Assembly: GCF_000614125.1 (NCBI RefSeq)
Contig: NZ_BAKJ01000022.1
Span: forward strand, 1 to 64,000
Origin: Bacteroides rodentium JCM 16496
GTDB lineage: Bacteria; Bacteroidota; Bacteroidia; Bacteroidales; Bacteroidaceae
DNA: 64,000 nt
Direction of reading: 5' to 3'
In this document: in pieces, positions 44,940 to 57,313 of the stretch
Position numbering within the stretch: the first letter of the stretch is position 1
Layout: each line of letters opens with the position of its first letter
Notes under the pieces: model-generated
Databases searched by the model: none
What the model was told of the DNA's origin: nothing
What the model saw: only the letters and a program-made list of their open reading frames with translations
Made by a program: the position numbers and the translations under genes

Positions 44940-47306
44940 ATGAAAAGATTCTTAACTCCCCTTTTCACCTTTTGCGTGGCGCTGGCTGTGAATGCACAGC
45001 CGGTGCCCGCCACCGGTTCGCCCGTGCTGCGTGCCGACAACATTGACGAAGTGGTCAGTGCCCTGACCCTCGAAGAGAAGGTGCACCTCGTCATCGGTTG
45101 CGGCATGTCGATGGGCAGTGACTCCAAGTTCCCCGGTACTGCCGGACGTACCTACGACATTCCCCGCCTGGGCATCCCATCGGCTTTCCTTGCCGACGGA
45201 CCGCACCGCCTGGCGATGGCTTCCAAACGGGAATTCGACAGCCGCACCTATCACGCCACCGAATTCCCCTCGAGCACCACGGTGGCAGCTACGTTCGATC
45301 CCGATGCCGCCTACCGTGTAGGCCAGGCTCTGGGCACCGAAGTGAAAGACTACGGTATGGACGTGCTCCTCGCCCCCGGTGTCAACCTGATGCGTAACGC
45401 CCTCTGCGGACGAAACCACGAGTATTATGCCGAAGACCCCGTGCTGGTGGGCAAGATAGCCGCCGCCTACATCAACGGCATCCAGAGCGAAGGTACCGGC
45501 ACCTGCCTGAAGCACTTCGCCGTGAACAACCAGGAGACCAACCGTAACAACAACGACTCCCGACTGACGCAGCGCCCCTTGCGCGAGCTTTATCTGAAAT
45601 GCTTCGAGATAGCCGTCAAGGAGGCTCAACCCTGGAGCGTGATGACCGCCTACAACAAGGTGAACGGCAAATACACCTGCGAAGACCGCGAACTGACCGA
45701 AGATATCCTCCGCGACGAATGGGGATTCAAGGGACTGGTGATGTCCGACTGGAATGCCGGAAAAGATGCCGTGACTTCCATCGCGGCAGGCAACGACATG
45801 TTGCAGCCGGGGCAGGAACGCCAGTACAACGCCATTCTGGAAGCCGTGAAGAACGGCACGCTGGATGAGGCGCTCCTCAACCTCAGCGTGAAGCGTGTGC
45901 TGGAGTTTGTGGTGAAGAGCCACACCTTCTCCGGTTACAATTATCCCAACGAGACCGACCTCAAAGCCCATGCGCAAGTGGACCGCCGGGTAGGTGCCGA
46001 GGGCATCGTGCTGCTGGATAACAAGAATGCGCTGCCTATGGCTGCCGGCATCAGGAAGGTAGCCCTTTACGGCACTACTTCCTACGACATGGTTCCTGCC
46101 GGTATGGGATTCGGCAGTACGGGCTTCGGCTACTACACGGTGTCTATGGTAGAAGGCTTGCGCAATGCGGGCTATACGGTAGATAAGGATTTGTTGAACC
46201 GCTACAAGAAGCACATGGCCGACGAGCAGAAACGCCTCTTCCCCCACGGTCGCCCTCCTTTCGCGTTTACTCCGCTGCCCCGTGCCGAAGAGTTCCTGCC
46301 CACTGCCGAGGAACTGGCCGCGCAAGTGAAAGCCAACGACATCGCCGTGCTTACGCTGGGACGTGTCAGTGGTGAAGGCTGCGACCGCCGTGTGGAAGAT
46401 TTCCTCTTGAAGGAGAACGAACTGGCCCTGATCAAGCAAGTGTCTGCCGCCTACCGTGCCGCAGGCAAGAAGCTGGTGGTGGTTCTCAACATCTGCAGCC
46501 CCGTGGAGACAGCTTCATGGAAAGGACTGGCAGATGCCGTGGTATGCGCATTCCAGCCGGGTCAGGAAGTGGGCAATTGCATTGCCGACGTATTGTCCGG
46601 CAAGGTGAACCCCAGCGGCAAGCTGCCCATGACCTTTGCCATGAAGTATGGCGATGCTCCCTCGGATGCCAATTTCCCCTTCGACTATGAGTTCAAGCTC
46701 CCATCGTTCGCCATGGGTACCGGTATGAACTTCAAGTCCGATAAGAAAGAGGAGAAGCCGAAAGAGCCGGAACGCAACGTTGATTTCACCCTCTACGAGG
46801 AAGGCATCTACGTGGGCTACCGTTATTTCGATACCTTCGGCAAAGAGGTGTCTTACCCCTTCGGTCATGGACTGAGCTATACCACCTTTGAATATGCGGT
46901 GGAAGAGGCTACCATCGACGGTGATTGTTGCCGCATGAAAGTGAGCGTGAAGAATACCGGCAAGGCGGCAGGCCGTGAAGCCGTGCAATTGTATGTCAAG
47001 GCTCCCAAGGGCAACATGGACAAGCCTGCTAAGGAACTGAAAGCCTTCGGCAAGACCCACCTGTTGAATCCCGGCGAGAGCCAGATACTGACTCTGGAAT
47101 GGGACGTGATGGACATGGCATCTTTCAACGAGAAAAACAGCTCTTGGGAGTTGGCTAAGGGCGAATATCAGTGGATGGTCGCCGCTTCTTCCGCCGATGT
47201 GCGTTGCACCACGGTGCAGAAGGTGGCAAAGGCACGCAAGCAGAAAGTGCACGATGCCATGCGTGCGCAAGTGTCTGTGGCTGTGCATCCGATGGTGAAA
47301 AGATGA
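44940..47306 (+). CDS. GH3 family glycoside hydrolase
   Basis: The 788-residue protein has a signal peptide (MKRFLTPLFTFCVALAVNAQ), so it is exported. GH3 N-domain: [27 protein letters not shown] and the nucleophile region GLVMSDWNAG (Asp ~270). C-domain: GIVLLDNKNALPM, VVLNICSPVETASW and SGKLPMTFAMKYGD. A fibronectin-III-like domain ends the protein (YPFGHGLSYTTFEY, VSVKNTGKAAGREAV). Beta-glucosidase, xylosidase or arabinofuranosidase activity is possible. The acid/base lies in a variable loop and cannot be fixed by eye. 12 nt after susD. Confidence 0.92.
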   Translation: MKRFLTPLFTFCVALAVNAQPVPATGSPVLRADNIDEVVSALTLEEKVHLVIGCGMSMGSDSKFPGTAGRTYDIPRLGIPSAFLADGPHRLAMASKREFDSRTYHATEFPSSTTVAATFDPDAAYRVGQALGTEVKDYGMDVLLAPGVNLMRNALCGRNHEYYAEDPVLVGKIAAAYINGIQSEGTGTCLKHFAVNNQETNRNNNDSRLTQRPLRELYLKCFEIAVKEAQPWSVMTAYNKVNGKYTCEDRELTEDILRDEWGFKGLVMSDWNAGKDAVTSIAAGNDMLQPGQERQYNAILEAVKNGTLDEALLNLSVKRVLEFVVKSHTFSGYNYPNETDLKAHAQVDRRVGAEGIVLLDNKNALPMAAGIRKVALYGTTSYDMVPAGMGFGSTGFGYYTVSMVEGLRNAGYTVDKDLLNRYKKHMADEQKRLFPHGRPPFAFTPLPRAEEFLPTAEELAAQVKANDIAVLTLGRVSGEGCDRRVEDFLLKENELALIKQVSAAYRAAGKKLVVVLNICSPVETASWKGLADAVVCAFQPGQEVGNCIADVLSGKVNPSGKLPMTFAMKYGDAPSDANFPFDYEFKLPSFAMGTGMNFKSDKKEEKPKEPERNVDFTLYEEGIYVGYRYFDTFGKEVSYPFGHGLSYTTFEYAVEEATIDGDCCRMKVSVKNTGKAAGREAVQLYVKAPKGNMDKPAKELKAFGKTHLLNPGESQILTLEWDVMDMASFNEKNSSWELAKGEYQWMVAASSADVRCTTVQKVAKARKQKVHDAMRAQVSVAVHPMVKR

Positions 47307-47325
47307 GGTGTGCATCACCTGAAAA

Positions 47326-47343
47326 AACTGATAAATATCAGTT
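47326..47343 (+). terminator. Palindrome after the first GH3 gene
   Basis: AACTGATA and TATCAGTT pair perfectly around AA, followed by CGTTTTAG. A second small hairpin AGGTG/CACCT precedes it. Probably a weak or partial terminator inside the PUL. Confidence 0.45.
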
Positions 47344-47394
47344 CGTTTTAGAATGGAAATCACTTATTTTGTAGCACATTTTAAAATCTATACC

Positions 47395-49503
<2,109 letters not shown>

Positions 49504-49574
49504 CCTCGTGCCGATTAATTCACTCTGCACTTCGCCAATCCGAAGTGCTGGATTATAGACAATCTGTTTAATAA

Positions 49575-50789
<1,215 letters not shown>

Positions 50790-50790
50790 A

Positions 50791-53119
50791 ATGATGAAGA
50801 AAAATCTTGTATCAATGGCAGCCGCCCTGGCTGTCCTGTCTGCTTGCGGGCCGAGTGTGCCGCAGCTGGGAAAGGCATCGTTGGATGAGGTGATTGGTGC
50901 TATGACCTTGGAAGAGAAGGCGCATCTGGTAGTAGGTACCGGTATGGCGGGTTTCTCGGGCGACAGTGCCGTTATCGGTGCCACGAAGAAACTGGTGCCA
51001 GGCGCGGCAGGAACCACATACCGATTGAGCGTCTCGGCATTCCCGCCGTGGTGCTGGCCGATGGTCCCGCCGGACTGCGTATCGACCCCACACGTGAAGG
51101 GGATTCGGCTACGTATTATTGCACCCATTTCCCTATCGGGACTTTGCTCGCTTCTACTTGGGACCAGGAATTGGTGGAAAGTGTAGGTCAGTCCATCGGT
51201 AACGAAGTGCTGGAATACGGTGCGGATGTGCTGTTGGCTCCGGCACTGAACATTCACCGTAACCCGCTTTGCGGACGTAACTTCGAGTATTATTCCGAAG
51301 ACCCGGTGGTTTCGGGTAAGATTGCCGCAGCTTACGTACGTGGTGTGCAGAGTAACGGTGTGGGTACCAGCATCAAGCATTTTGCCGTGAACAATCAGGA
51401 AACCAACCGTATGGCTACGGATGCACACGTGTCTCCACGCGCCCTGCGCGAAATCTACCTGAAAGGATTCGAGATTGCCGTGAAGGAATCGGCTCCCTGG
51501 ACCGTGATGTCCTCATACAACTACCTGAACGGTGTCTATACTTCGGAAAACAAAGAGTTGCAGACAACGATGCTGCGCGACGAATGGGGCTTCAAGGGCA
51601 TGGTGATGACCGACTGGTTCGGCGGCAAGGATGCCATGGCGCAGATGGTGCAGGCAACGACATGCTGCAGCCCGGTCTGCCCAAGCAGTACGAAGCCATC
51701 GTGAAGGGTGTGCAGGACGGAGCGTTGGATGAAGCCATTCTCAATCAGAATGTGAAGCGCATTCTGGAAATGATTCTCCAGACTCCCCATTTCAAAGGAT
51801 ATAAATATTCCAACAAGCCTGATTTGAAAGCACATGCTGCCGTTACCCGCCAGTCGGCGACAGAAGGCATGGTATTGCTGAAGAACGATAATGCTTCTCT
51901 GCCGTTGGCAGCCGACGTGAAGAACGTGGCACTCTTCGGTTGTACTTCCTACGACTTCATTGCCGGAGGTACAGGCTCGGGCAATGTGAATCGTGCTTAC
52001 ACCGTTTCGCTGCTGGACGGCTTGAAGAATGCCGGCTATGTGGTGGATGAAGCGCTGAAGAATAGCTATGAAGCTTACCTGAAAGCAGAGAAAGGACGTC
52101 TGTCCAAAGATAAGAAAGAGTGGTTTATGCCCGACGAGCGTCCTGCCGAGATGGCTGTGTCCGCAGAGGTCATCCGTGAGCAGGCAGCCAAGGCCGATGT
52201 GGCATTGGTAACTCTGGGTCGTACTTCCGGTGAGTTCCTCGACCGTATGGTAGCAGACTTCAACCTCACCAAAGAGGAGCTGGACATGCTGAAAGCCGTG
52301 TCCGATGCTTTCCATGCTGCCGGAAAGAGGGTAGTGGTGGTACTCAACATCGGTGGTGTGATTGAAACCGCTTCTTGGAAATCTGTTCCCGATGCCATTC
52401 TTTGTGCATGGCAGGCAGGCCAGGAGGGAGGAAACAGTGTGGCCGACGTGTTGAGTGGCAAGGCTTCCCCCAGCGGCAAGCTGACAATGACTTTCCCGGT
52501 GAAGTTTGAAGATGCCGCTTCTTCTGCCAACTTCCCGATAGACATGCGCGTAAGCATCGACCTCGTGAACAAGGGCGGGAAGAAGAACGACGTGAAGAAT
52601 GTGGATTATACCAATTACGAAGAGGACATCTACGTGGGCTACCGTTACTTCGACACCTTCGGCAAGCAGGTTTCCTATCCTTTCGGTTACGGTCTTTCCT
52701 ATACCACTTTTGCTTACGACAAGGCTGCTGTCAAGGCTGACAACGGCGTCTATACCGTATCTGTAGAAGTGAAGAACACCGGTAAGGTAGCAGGCAAGGA
52801 AGTGGTTCAGCTTTATGTATCCGCTCCCGATGCTGCAGACGCCAACAAGCCCGAAAAGGAGCTGAAAGCCTTTGCCAAAACCAAGGAACTGAAACCGGGC
52901 GAAGCTACTGTGGTAACGTTGAAAGTGAGTGCTGCCGACCTGGCTTCCTATGATGAGGCTGCATCTGCATGGGTGGTAGCTCCTGGAAACTATAAGTTCC
53001 TTGTTGGAGCTTCCTCTCGCGATATCAAAGCTACACTGGAGGCTGAAGTGGCTGCTTCGTCAGAGAAGACAAATGACATTCTGAAACTGCAAGAACCGAT
53101 AAGTCTCTTGGAGAGATGA
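50791..53119 (+). CDS. GH3 glycoside hydrolase lipoprotein (two frameshifts)
   Basis: About 777 residues. Lipoprotein signal ending VLSAC (Cys ~19-20). GH3 N-domain with [34 protein letters not shown] and nucleophile region [10 protein letters not shown] (Asp ~275). C-domain [31 protein letters not shown] and [14 protein letters not shown]. Fibronectin-III-like end [14 protein letters not shown]. Two bases are missing: one C near 51020 (restores [20 protein letters not shown]) and one G near 51653 (restores [17 protein letters not shown]). It resembles the first GH3 of this PUL in the lack of a PA14 insert. Confidence 0.88.
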
Positions 53120-53158
53120 GACGGATTTGTCTGAAAAGATAACAAATCATACCCTAAA

Positions 53159-53205
53159 AAACATCCTGTTGTACCTTTCGGTATGGCAGGATGTTTATAT
53201 ATTTG
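53159..53205 (+). terminator. Hairpin terminator followed by promoter boxes
   Basis: AAACATCCTG (53159-53168) pairs with CAGGATGTTT (53187-53196), 10 bp perfect, then TATAT. Within and after it, TTTC (53176-53179), an 18-nt gap and TATATTTG (53198-53205) make a promoter for the last GH3 gene. Termination and re-initiation overlap. Confidence 0.6.
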
Positions 53206-53255
53206 TACCGCATATAAACAGATAGTGCAAACTATTATAAACCAATATCACAACC

Positions 53256-55744
53256 ATGAACAAAAAGTTAATCTTATCTTTAGCCTATCAGGGTTAGTAT
53301 TTACCGCTACGGCGCAGACCACTGTTGCGCCTGCCATCCCGAGAGACGAGAAAATAGAACAGCAGATTGAGACTTTGCTGAAGAAGATGACGCTGGACGA
53401 GAAAGTCGGTCAGATGTGCGAACTCACCATCGACCTCTTGCAGAAACGCGCCAATCCCTTCGCCGGTCTCGACCCGAAGAACATCACGGTGAAAGACCTG
53501 CAAAAAATCATCAAGAAATACAAGCTGGAGAAAGAGTTCAAGCTGGGCAAGGAGATGCCTTCACAGGACGTGATGATGCAGCTCTATATGCGCATTCAGG
53601 GCATTGAGAATGCCAAGGGCTTCCAGTTGGACGAGGCGATGCTCGACTCTGTCATCGGAAAATACAAAGTGGGCTCCATCTTGAACGTGCCCAACGGTGT
53701 GGCACAGAGCGTGGAGAAGTGGCAGGAAATCATCAAACGCATTCAGGAGAAGTCCATGGAGGTGATGGGTATTCCTTGTGTGTACGGTGTAGACCAGATA
53801 CACGGAACTACCTATACGTTGGGCGGTACTTTCTTCCCGCAAGGCGTCAATATGGGAGCTACCTTCAACCGTGAACTGACTCGCGAAGGTGCACGCATCT
53901 CCGCTTATGAAACAAAGGCGGGAAGCATTCCCTGGACGTATGCTCCGGTGACCGACCTCGGACGTGACCCGCGCTGGCCTCGTATGTGGGAAAACTATGG
54001 TGAAGACGCCTACGTCAATGCCGAAATGGGACGTGAAGCAGTTATCGGTTTCCAGGGCGAGAACCCCAACCTGATTGGCGAGAACAACGTTGCCGCTTGT
54101 ATGAAGCACTATATGGGTTATGGTGTTCCCGTTTCCGGTAAGGACCGTACACCGTCTTCCATCACCGAGCAGGATATGCGTGAGAAGCATTTCGCTCCTT
54201 ATCTGGAAATGGTGAAGGCAGGTGCCCTCTCCGTGATGGTGAACTCCGCCATGAACAACGGTCTGCCTTTCCATGCCAACTATGAGCTGCTGACCAAGTG
54301 GCTGAAAGAAGACCTCAACTGGGACGGTATGATTGTGACTGACTGGGCGGACATCAACAACCTTTATAGCCGCGACCACATTGCCAAGGATAAGAAGGAG
54401 GCCATCAAGCTTGCCATCAATGCCGGTATCGACATGTCTATGGACCCGTACGACTGGAAGTTCTGTACACTCTTGAAGGAGCTGGTGGAAGAAGGCGAAG
54501 TCCCCATGAGCCGCATTGACGATGCTGTCCGTCGTGTACTGCGTCTGAAGTATCGCTTGAACCTGTTTGAAAAGCCTTACTATGATTTGAAAGACTTCCC
54601 CTTGTTCGGTGGTGCAGAACATGCCGCCGCCGCACTCCAGGCTGCCGAAGAGTCTTTGGTGCTCCTGAAGAATGCAGACGGCATATTGCCGCTGGCAAAA
54701 GGCAAGAAGTTGCTGGTTACCGGTCCGAATGCCAACTCCATGCGTTGCCTCAACGGTGGCTGGTCCTACTCCTGGCAGGGTGACAAGGCCGATGAGCATG
54801 CAGGCCAATATAACACCATCCTCGAGGCCTTCACCAATAAATTCGGTGCGGAGAATATCATCTACGAAGCCGGCGTCACTTATAAGCAAGGTGGCAACTG
54901 GTGGGAAGAAAACACTCCGGAGATAGAGAAAGCTGTAGCTGCCGCTGCGGGTGCCGACTACATCGTGGCTTGCATCGGTGAGAACTCTTATTGCGAGACT
55001 CCGGGTAACTTGACAAACCTCTTCCTCTCCCAGAATCAGCTCGACCTGGTGAAAGCTCTTGCCAAGACCGGCAAACCCATCGTTCTGGTACTGAACGAGG
55101 GTCGTCCCCGTCTGATTGCCGACATCGAACCACTGGCCAAAGCGGTTGTCAATACCATGCTTCCGGGCAACTATGGTGGCGATGCGTTGGCAAACCTCAT
55201 TGCCGGCGACGCCAACTTCAGCGGAAAGATGCCTTTCACTTATCCGAAAGAAATCAACTCTCTGATTACGTACGACTACAAACCGTGCGAACACATCGGC
55301 AAGCAGATGGAAGGTGCTTATAACTACGATGCGCAAGTGTCCGTACAGTGGGCGTTCGGTTATGGATTGAGCTATACCACCTTTGCATACAGCAACCTCA
55401 AGGTGGATAAGTCGGACTTTACCGCTGATGATGTGCTTACTTTCACCGTAGATGTGAAGAATACCGGCAACCGCATTGGTAAGGAAAGCGTGCTGCTCTT
55501 CAGCAGCGACCTCGTTGCTTCCCTTACTCCCGATACCCGCCGTCTTCGCGCTTTCGAAAAGGTGGAACTGAAACCGGGTGAGACAAAGACCGTGACACTG
55601 AAACTGAAAGGCTCCGACCTTGCTTTTGTAGGCTATGACGGCAAGTGGATTTTGGAGAAAGGTGACTTCCGCATTCAGACGGGTGACCAGACAGTGAACG
55701 TGGTTTGTACGGATACCAAGAAGTGGGAGACTCCGAATAAATGA
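53256..55744 (+). CDS. GH3 glycoside hydrolase, BglX-like (frameshifted in signal peptide)
   Basis: About 830 residues. The true N-terminus is [10 protein letters not shown] at 53256. One C is missing at about 53284 (GCCTATC, expected GCCCTATC), and restoring it gives the signal peptide [17 protein letters not shown] longer frame starting at 53183 would begin inside the terminator hairpin and is not credible. GH3 features: [63 protein letters not shown] and nucleophile [12 protein letters not shown] (Asp ~363). Also present are [32 protein letters not shown] and a C-terminal FnIII-like domain. BglX-like enzymes are beta-glucosidases, but xylan-type substrates fit this PUL. Confidence 0.9.
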
Positions 55745-55784
55745 GAGTGGGTTTCTTGTGCTTCGCATATCCATTTCTTCTGAA

Positions 55785-55877
55785 AGACCTTTTGGTCTGC
55801 CGACGCTCCACCTTAGTGGACATATCGGTTCATCCGCGTGAGCTGATTCGTTCACTATCGTGAACAAGACAGCTCAC
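55785..55877. repeat. Cluster of three hairpins, one of them nested
   Basis: AGACCTTTTGGTCT (55785-55798), TCCAC-CTTA-GTGGA (55807-55820), and a two-tier hairpin in which GTGAGCTG (55838-55845) pairs with CAGCTCAC (55870-55877) around GTTCAC-TATC-GTGAAC (55850-55865). All stems are perfect. Confidence 0.8.
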
Positions 55878-55982
55878 CTCAGTGGGCCGGTAGCCGGTCT
55901 TCTGTATTTATAGTAAGAAATATCAATGTTTCCCCTATAAAAGACGTGGGAGAGAGACAACAAGCAAGTGGGTACACCCAAG

Positions 55983-56017
55983 AGGGTGAGGGCAAAGTTT
56001 TCCCTCACCCTTTTTTA
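55983..56017 (+). terminator. Strong intrinsic terminator of the PUL
   Basis: AGGGTGAGGG (55983-55992) pairs with CCCTCACCCT (56002-56011), followed by TTTTTATT. Confidence 0.85.
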
Positions 56018-56229
56018 TTGCTTTCACCCACCTCTGTAAGCCCGATGAATAGAGAGGTTCGGGAAAGTGGTGAGGGTGGTGAGGGCGGGCTGAGTAACTT
56101 TTGTTTTGTTTTCAGCCGCGCGTTACCCCGAACACAGGGCAAGCCGGGCTTCGTCATCCGATAATCCGCTTTCGGTCGGCACTTTTCCCGCTTGGGTAAA
56201 TTAGAAACGGACGGATATTCTTTATTCTC

Positions 56230-56237
56230 TATTTTTG
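56230..56237 (+). promoter_or_regulatory. -7 box of the RND efflux operon
   Basis: TATTTTTG, 18 nt before the ATG at 56256, giving a very short leader. No TTTG at the ideal distance. Confidence 0.5.
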
Positions 56238-56255
56238 TGACCGTTAATTACAAAT

Positions 56256-57308
56256 ATGCACATGAGAATAAATGTATTTTTATGGATGCCGATAGCGTTG
56301 GTGCTGTTTGCATCTTGTTCCGGGAATAAAGAGAAGAAAAAGAGCTGGGTTCTTGTCAAGACCGAAAAGGCAGTCGGGCATTCTACCGGAGGCGAACAGG
56401 AATATCCGTTCATCTCCCGTCCTTATCGCACTTCGGAGCTTTCTTTCCGGGTAGGCGGTCCGATTGACCGGTTTGATGTGTTTGCGGGAAACTATTACAA
56501 GCAGGGCAGCATCATTGCAGAGATTGACCCTCGCGACTTCCGCATACGCAAGGAGCGTTCCGAAGCGGTATACCAACAGATGAAAGCGGAGTTTGAACGC
56601 ATACGGAAACTCTATGAGAAGAATAATATCTCTGCCAGCCAATACGAGAAGGTGAGGGCAGACTATGTCACTGCTAAGACGGCTTTCGACATAGCTTCTT
56701 GTGAAGTGGAAGATACCAGGCTTGCAGCTCCGTTCAACGGCTATGTAGGCGAGGTCTACATAGAGAAGTTTCAAGACGTGAAAGCCACGCAGCCCGTCTT
56801 GTCATTGATAGACATCGACCGGTTGAGGATTGAGGCGTACGTCACTCAGGAAGTGGCGGCTTCGGTGCAGCCGCTTGATTCGGTGGAGGTCTGCTTCGAC
56901 TTGTATCCCGGCAAAAGATATAGAACGCAAATAGTCGAAGTATCCAAAGGAACCACCCGCAACAACCTCTCTTACCTGCTTACGGCTTTGCTGCCCAATC
57001 CTGACGGCAAACTGCTTGCCGGAATGTCCGGTAAACTACGGCTCCACATAGCCTCCGATGGTGGAAGCAAAGGGGTGGTTGTGTCGCAATCCTCCTTGTG
57101 CCATCGTCCCACGGAGGGCGATTATGTGTGGGTGGTGGATGAGCATAACGCCACGGTCAGTTTGCGGAAAGTAAACAAAGGCGGTCTGCTTCCCGACGGG
57201 AAGGTAGTCATATCCGGGGGATTGGAAGAGAATGAGGTGATTGCCGCAAGCGGGCTTCGCTTTCTTTCGGACGGTATGCAAGTGGAACTCTCTTCTAAAA
57301 AGGATTGA
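56256..57308 (+). CDS. RND efflux periplasmic adaptor (membrane fusion protein) lipoprotein
   Basis: The 350-residue protein has a lipoprotein signal ending VLFASC (Cys ~21). HlyD/AcrA-type layout: a barrel-sandwich segment (LSFRVGGPIDRFDVFAGNYY, IIAEIDPRDFRI), a helical hairpin (QMKAEFERIRKLYEKNNISA, YEKVRADYVTAKTAFDIASC), the second half of the lipoyl-like domain (DTRLAAPFNGYVGEVYIEKF) and a beta-barrel (LSLIDIDRLRIEAYVTQEVA). It links the inner-membrane RND pump to the TolC channel. An alternative ATG is two codons in. The RND gene follows within 6 nt. Confidence 0.92.
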   Translation: MHMRINVFLWMPIALVLFASCSGNKEKKKSWVLVKTEKAVGHSTGGEQEYPFISRPYRTSELSFRVGGPIDRFDVFAGNYYKQGSIIAEIDPRDFRIRKERSEAVYQQMKAEFERIRKLYEKNNISASQYEKVRADYVTAKTAFDIASCEVEDTRLAAPFNGYVGEVYIEKFQDVKATQPVLSLIDIDRLRIEAYVTQEVAASVQPLDSVEVCFDLYPGKRYRTQIVEVSKGTTRNNLSYLLTALLPNPDGKLLAGMSGKLRLHIASDGGSKGVVVSQSSLCHRPTEGDYVWVVDEHNATVSLRKVNKGGLLPDGKVVISGGLEENEVIAASGLRFLSDGMQVELSSKKD

Positions 57309-57313
57309 AGCGT

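Larger units (their letters stand above)
55745..56255. other. Long intergenic stretch full of hairpins
   Basis: No credible gene. It holds several short palindromes (55785-55877), a strong terminator (55983-56017), a short tandem repeat GGTGAGGG at 56069 and 56078, and a -7 box (56230-56237) for the efflux operon. Confidence 0.65.

Noticed and set aside
53183..53255. Upstream start for the last GH3 gene
   Set aside because: It would place the start codon inside a terminator hairpin and upstream of the -7 box. The frame at 53256 gives a proper signal peptide once one base is restored.
55946..56164. Plus-strand frame of 72 codons after the PUL
   Set aside because: It crosses the terminator and the GGTGAGGG repeats, and its peptide is low-complexity.
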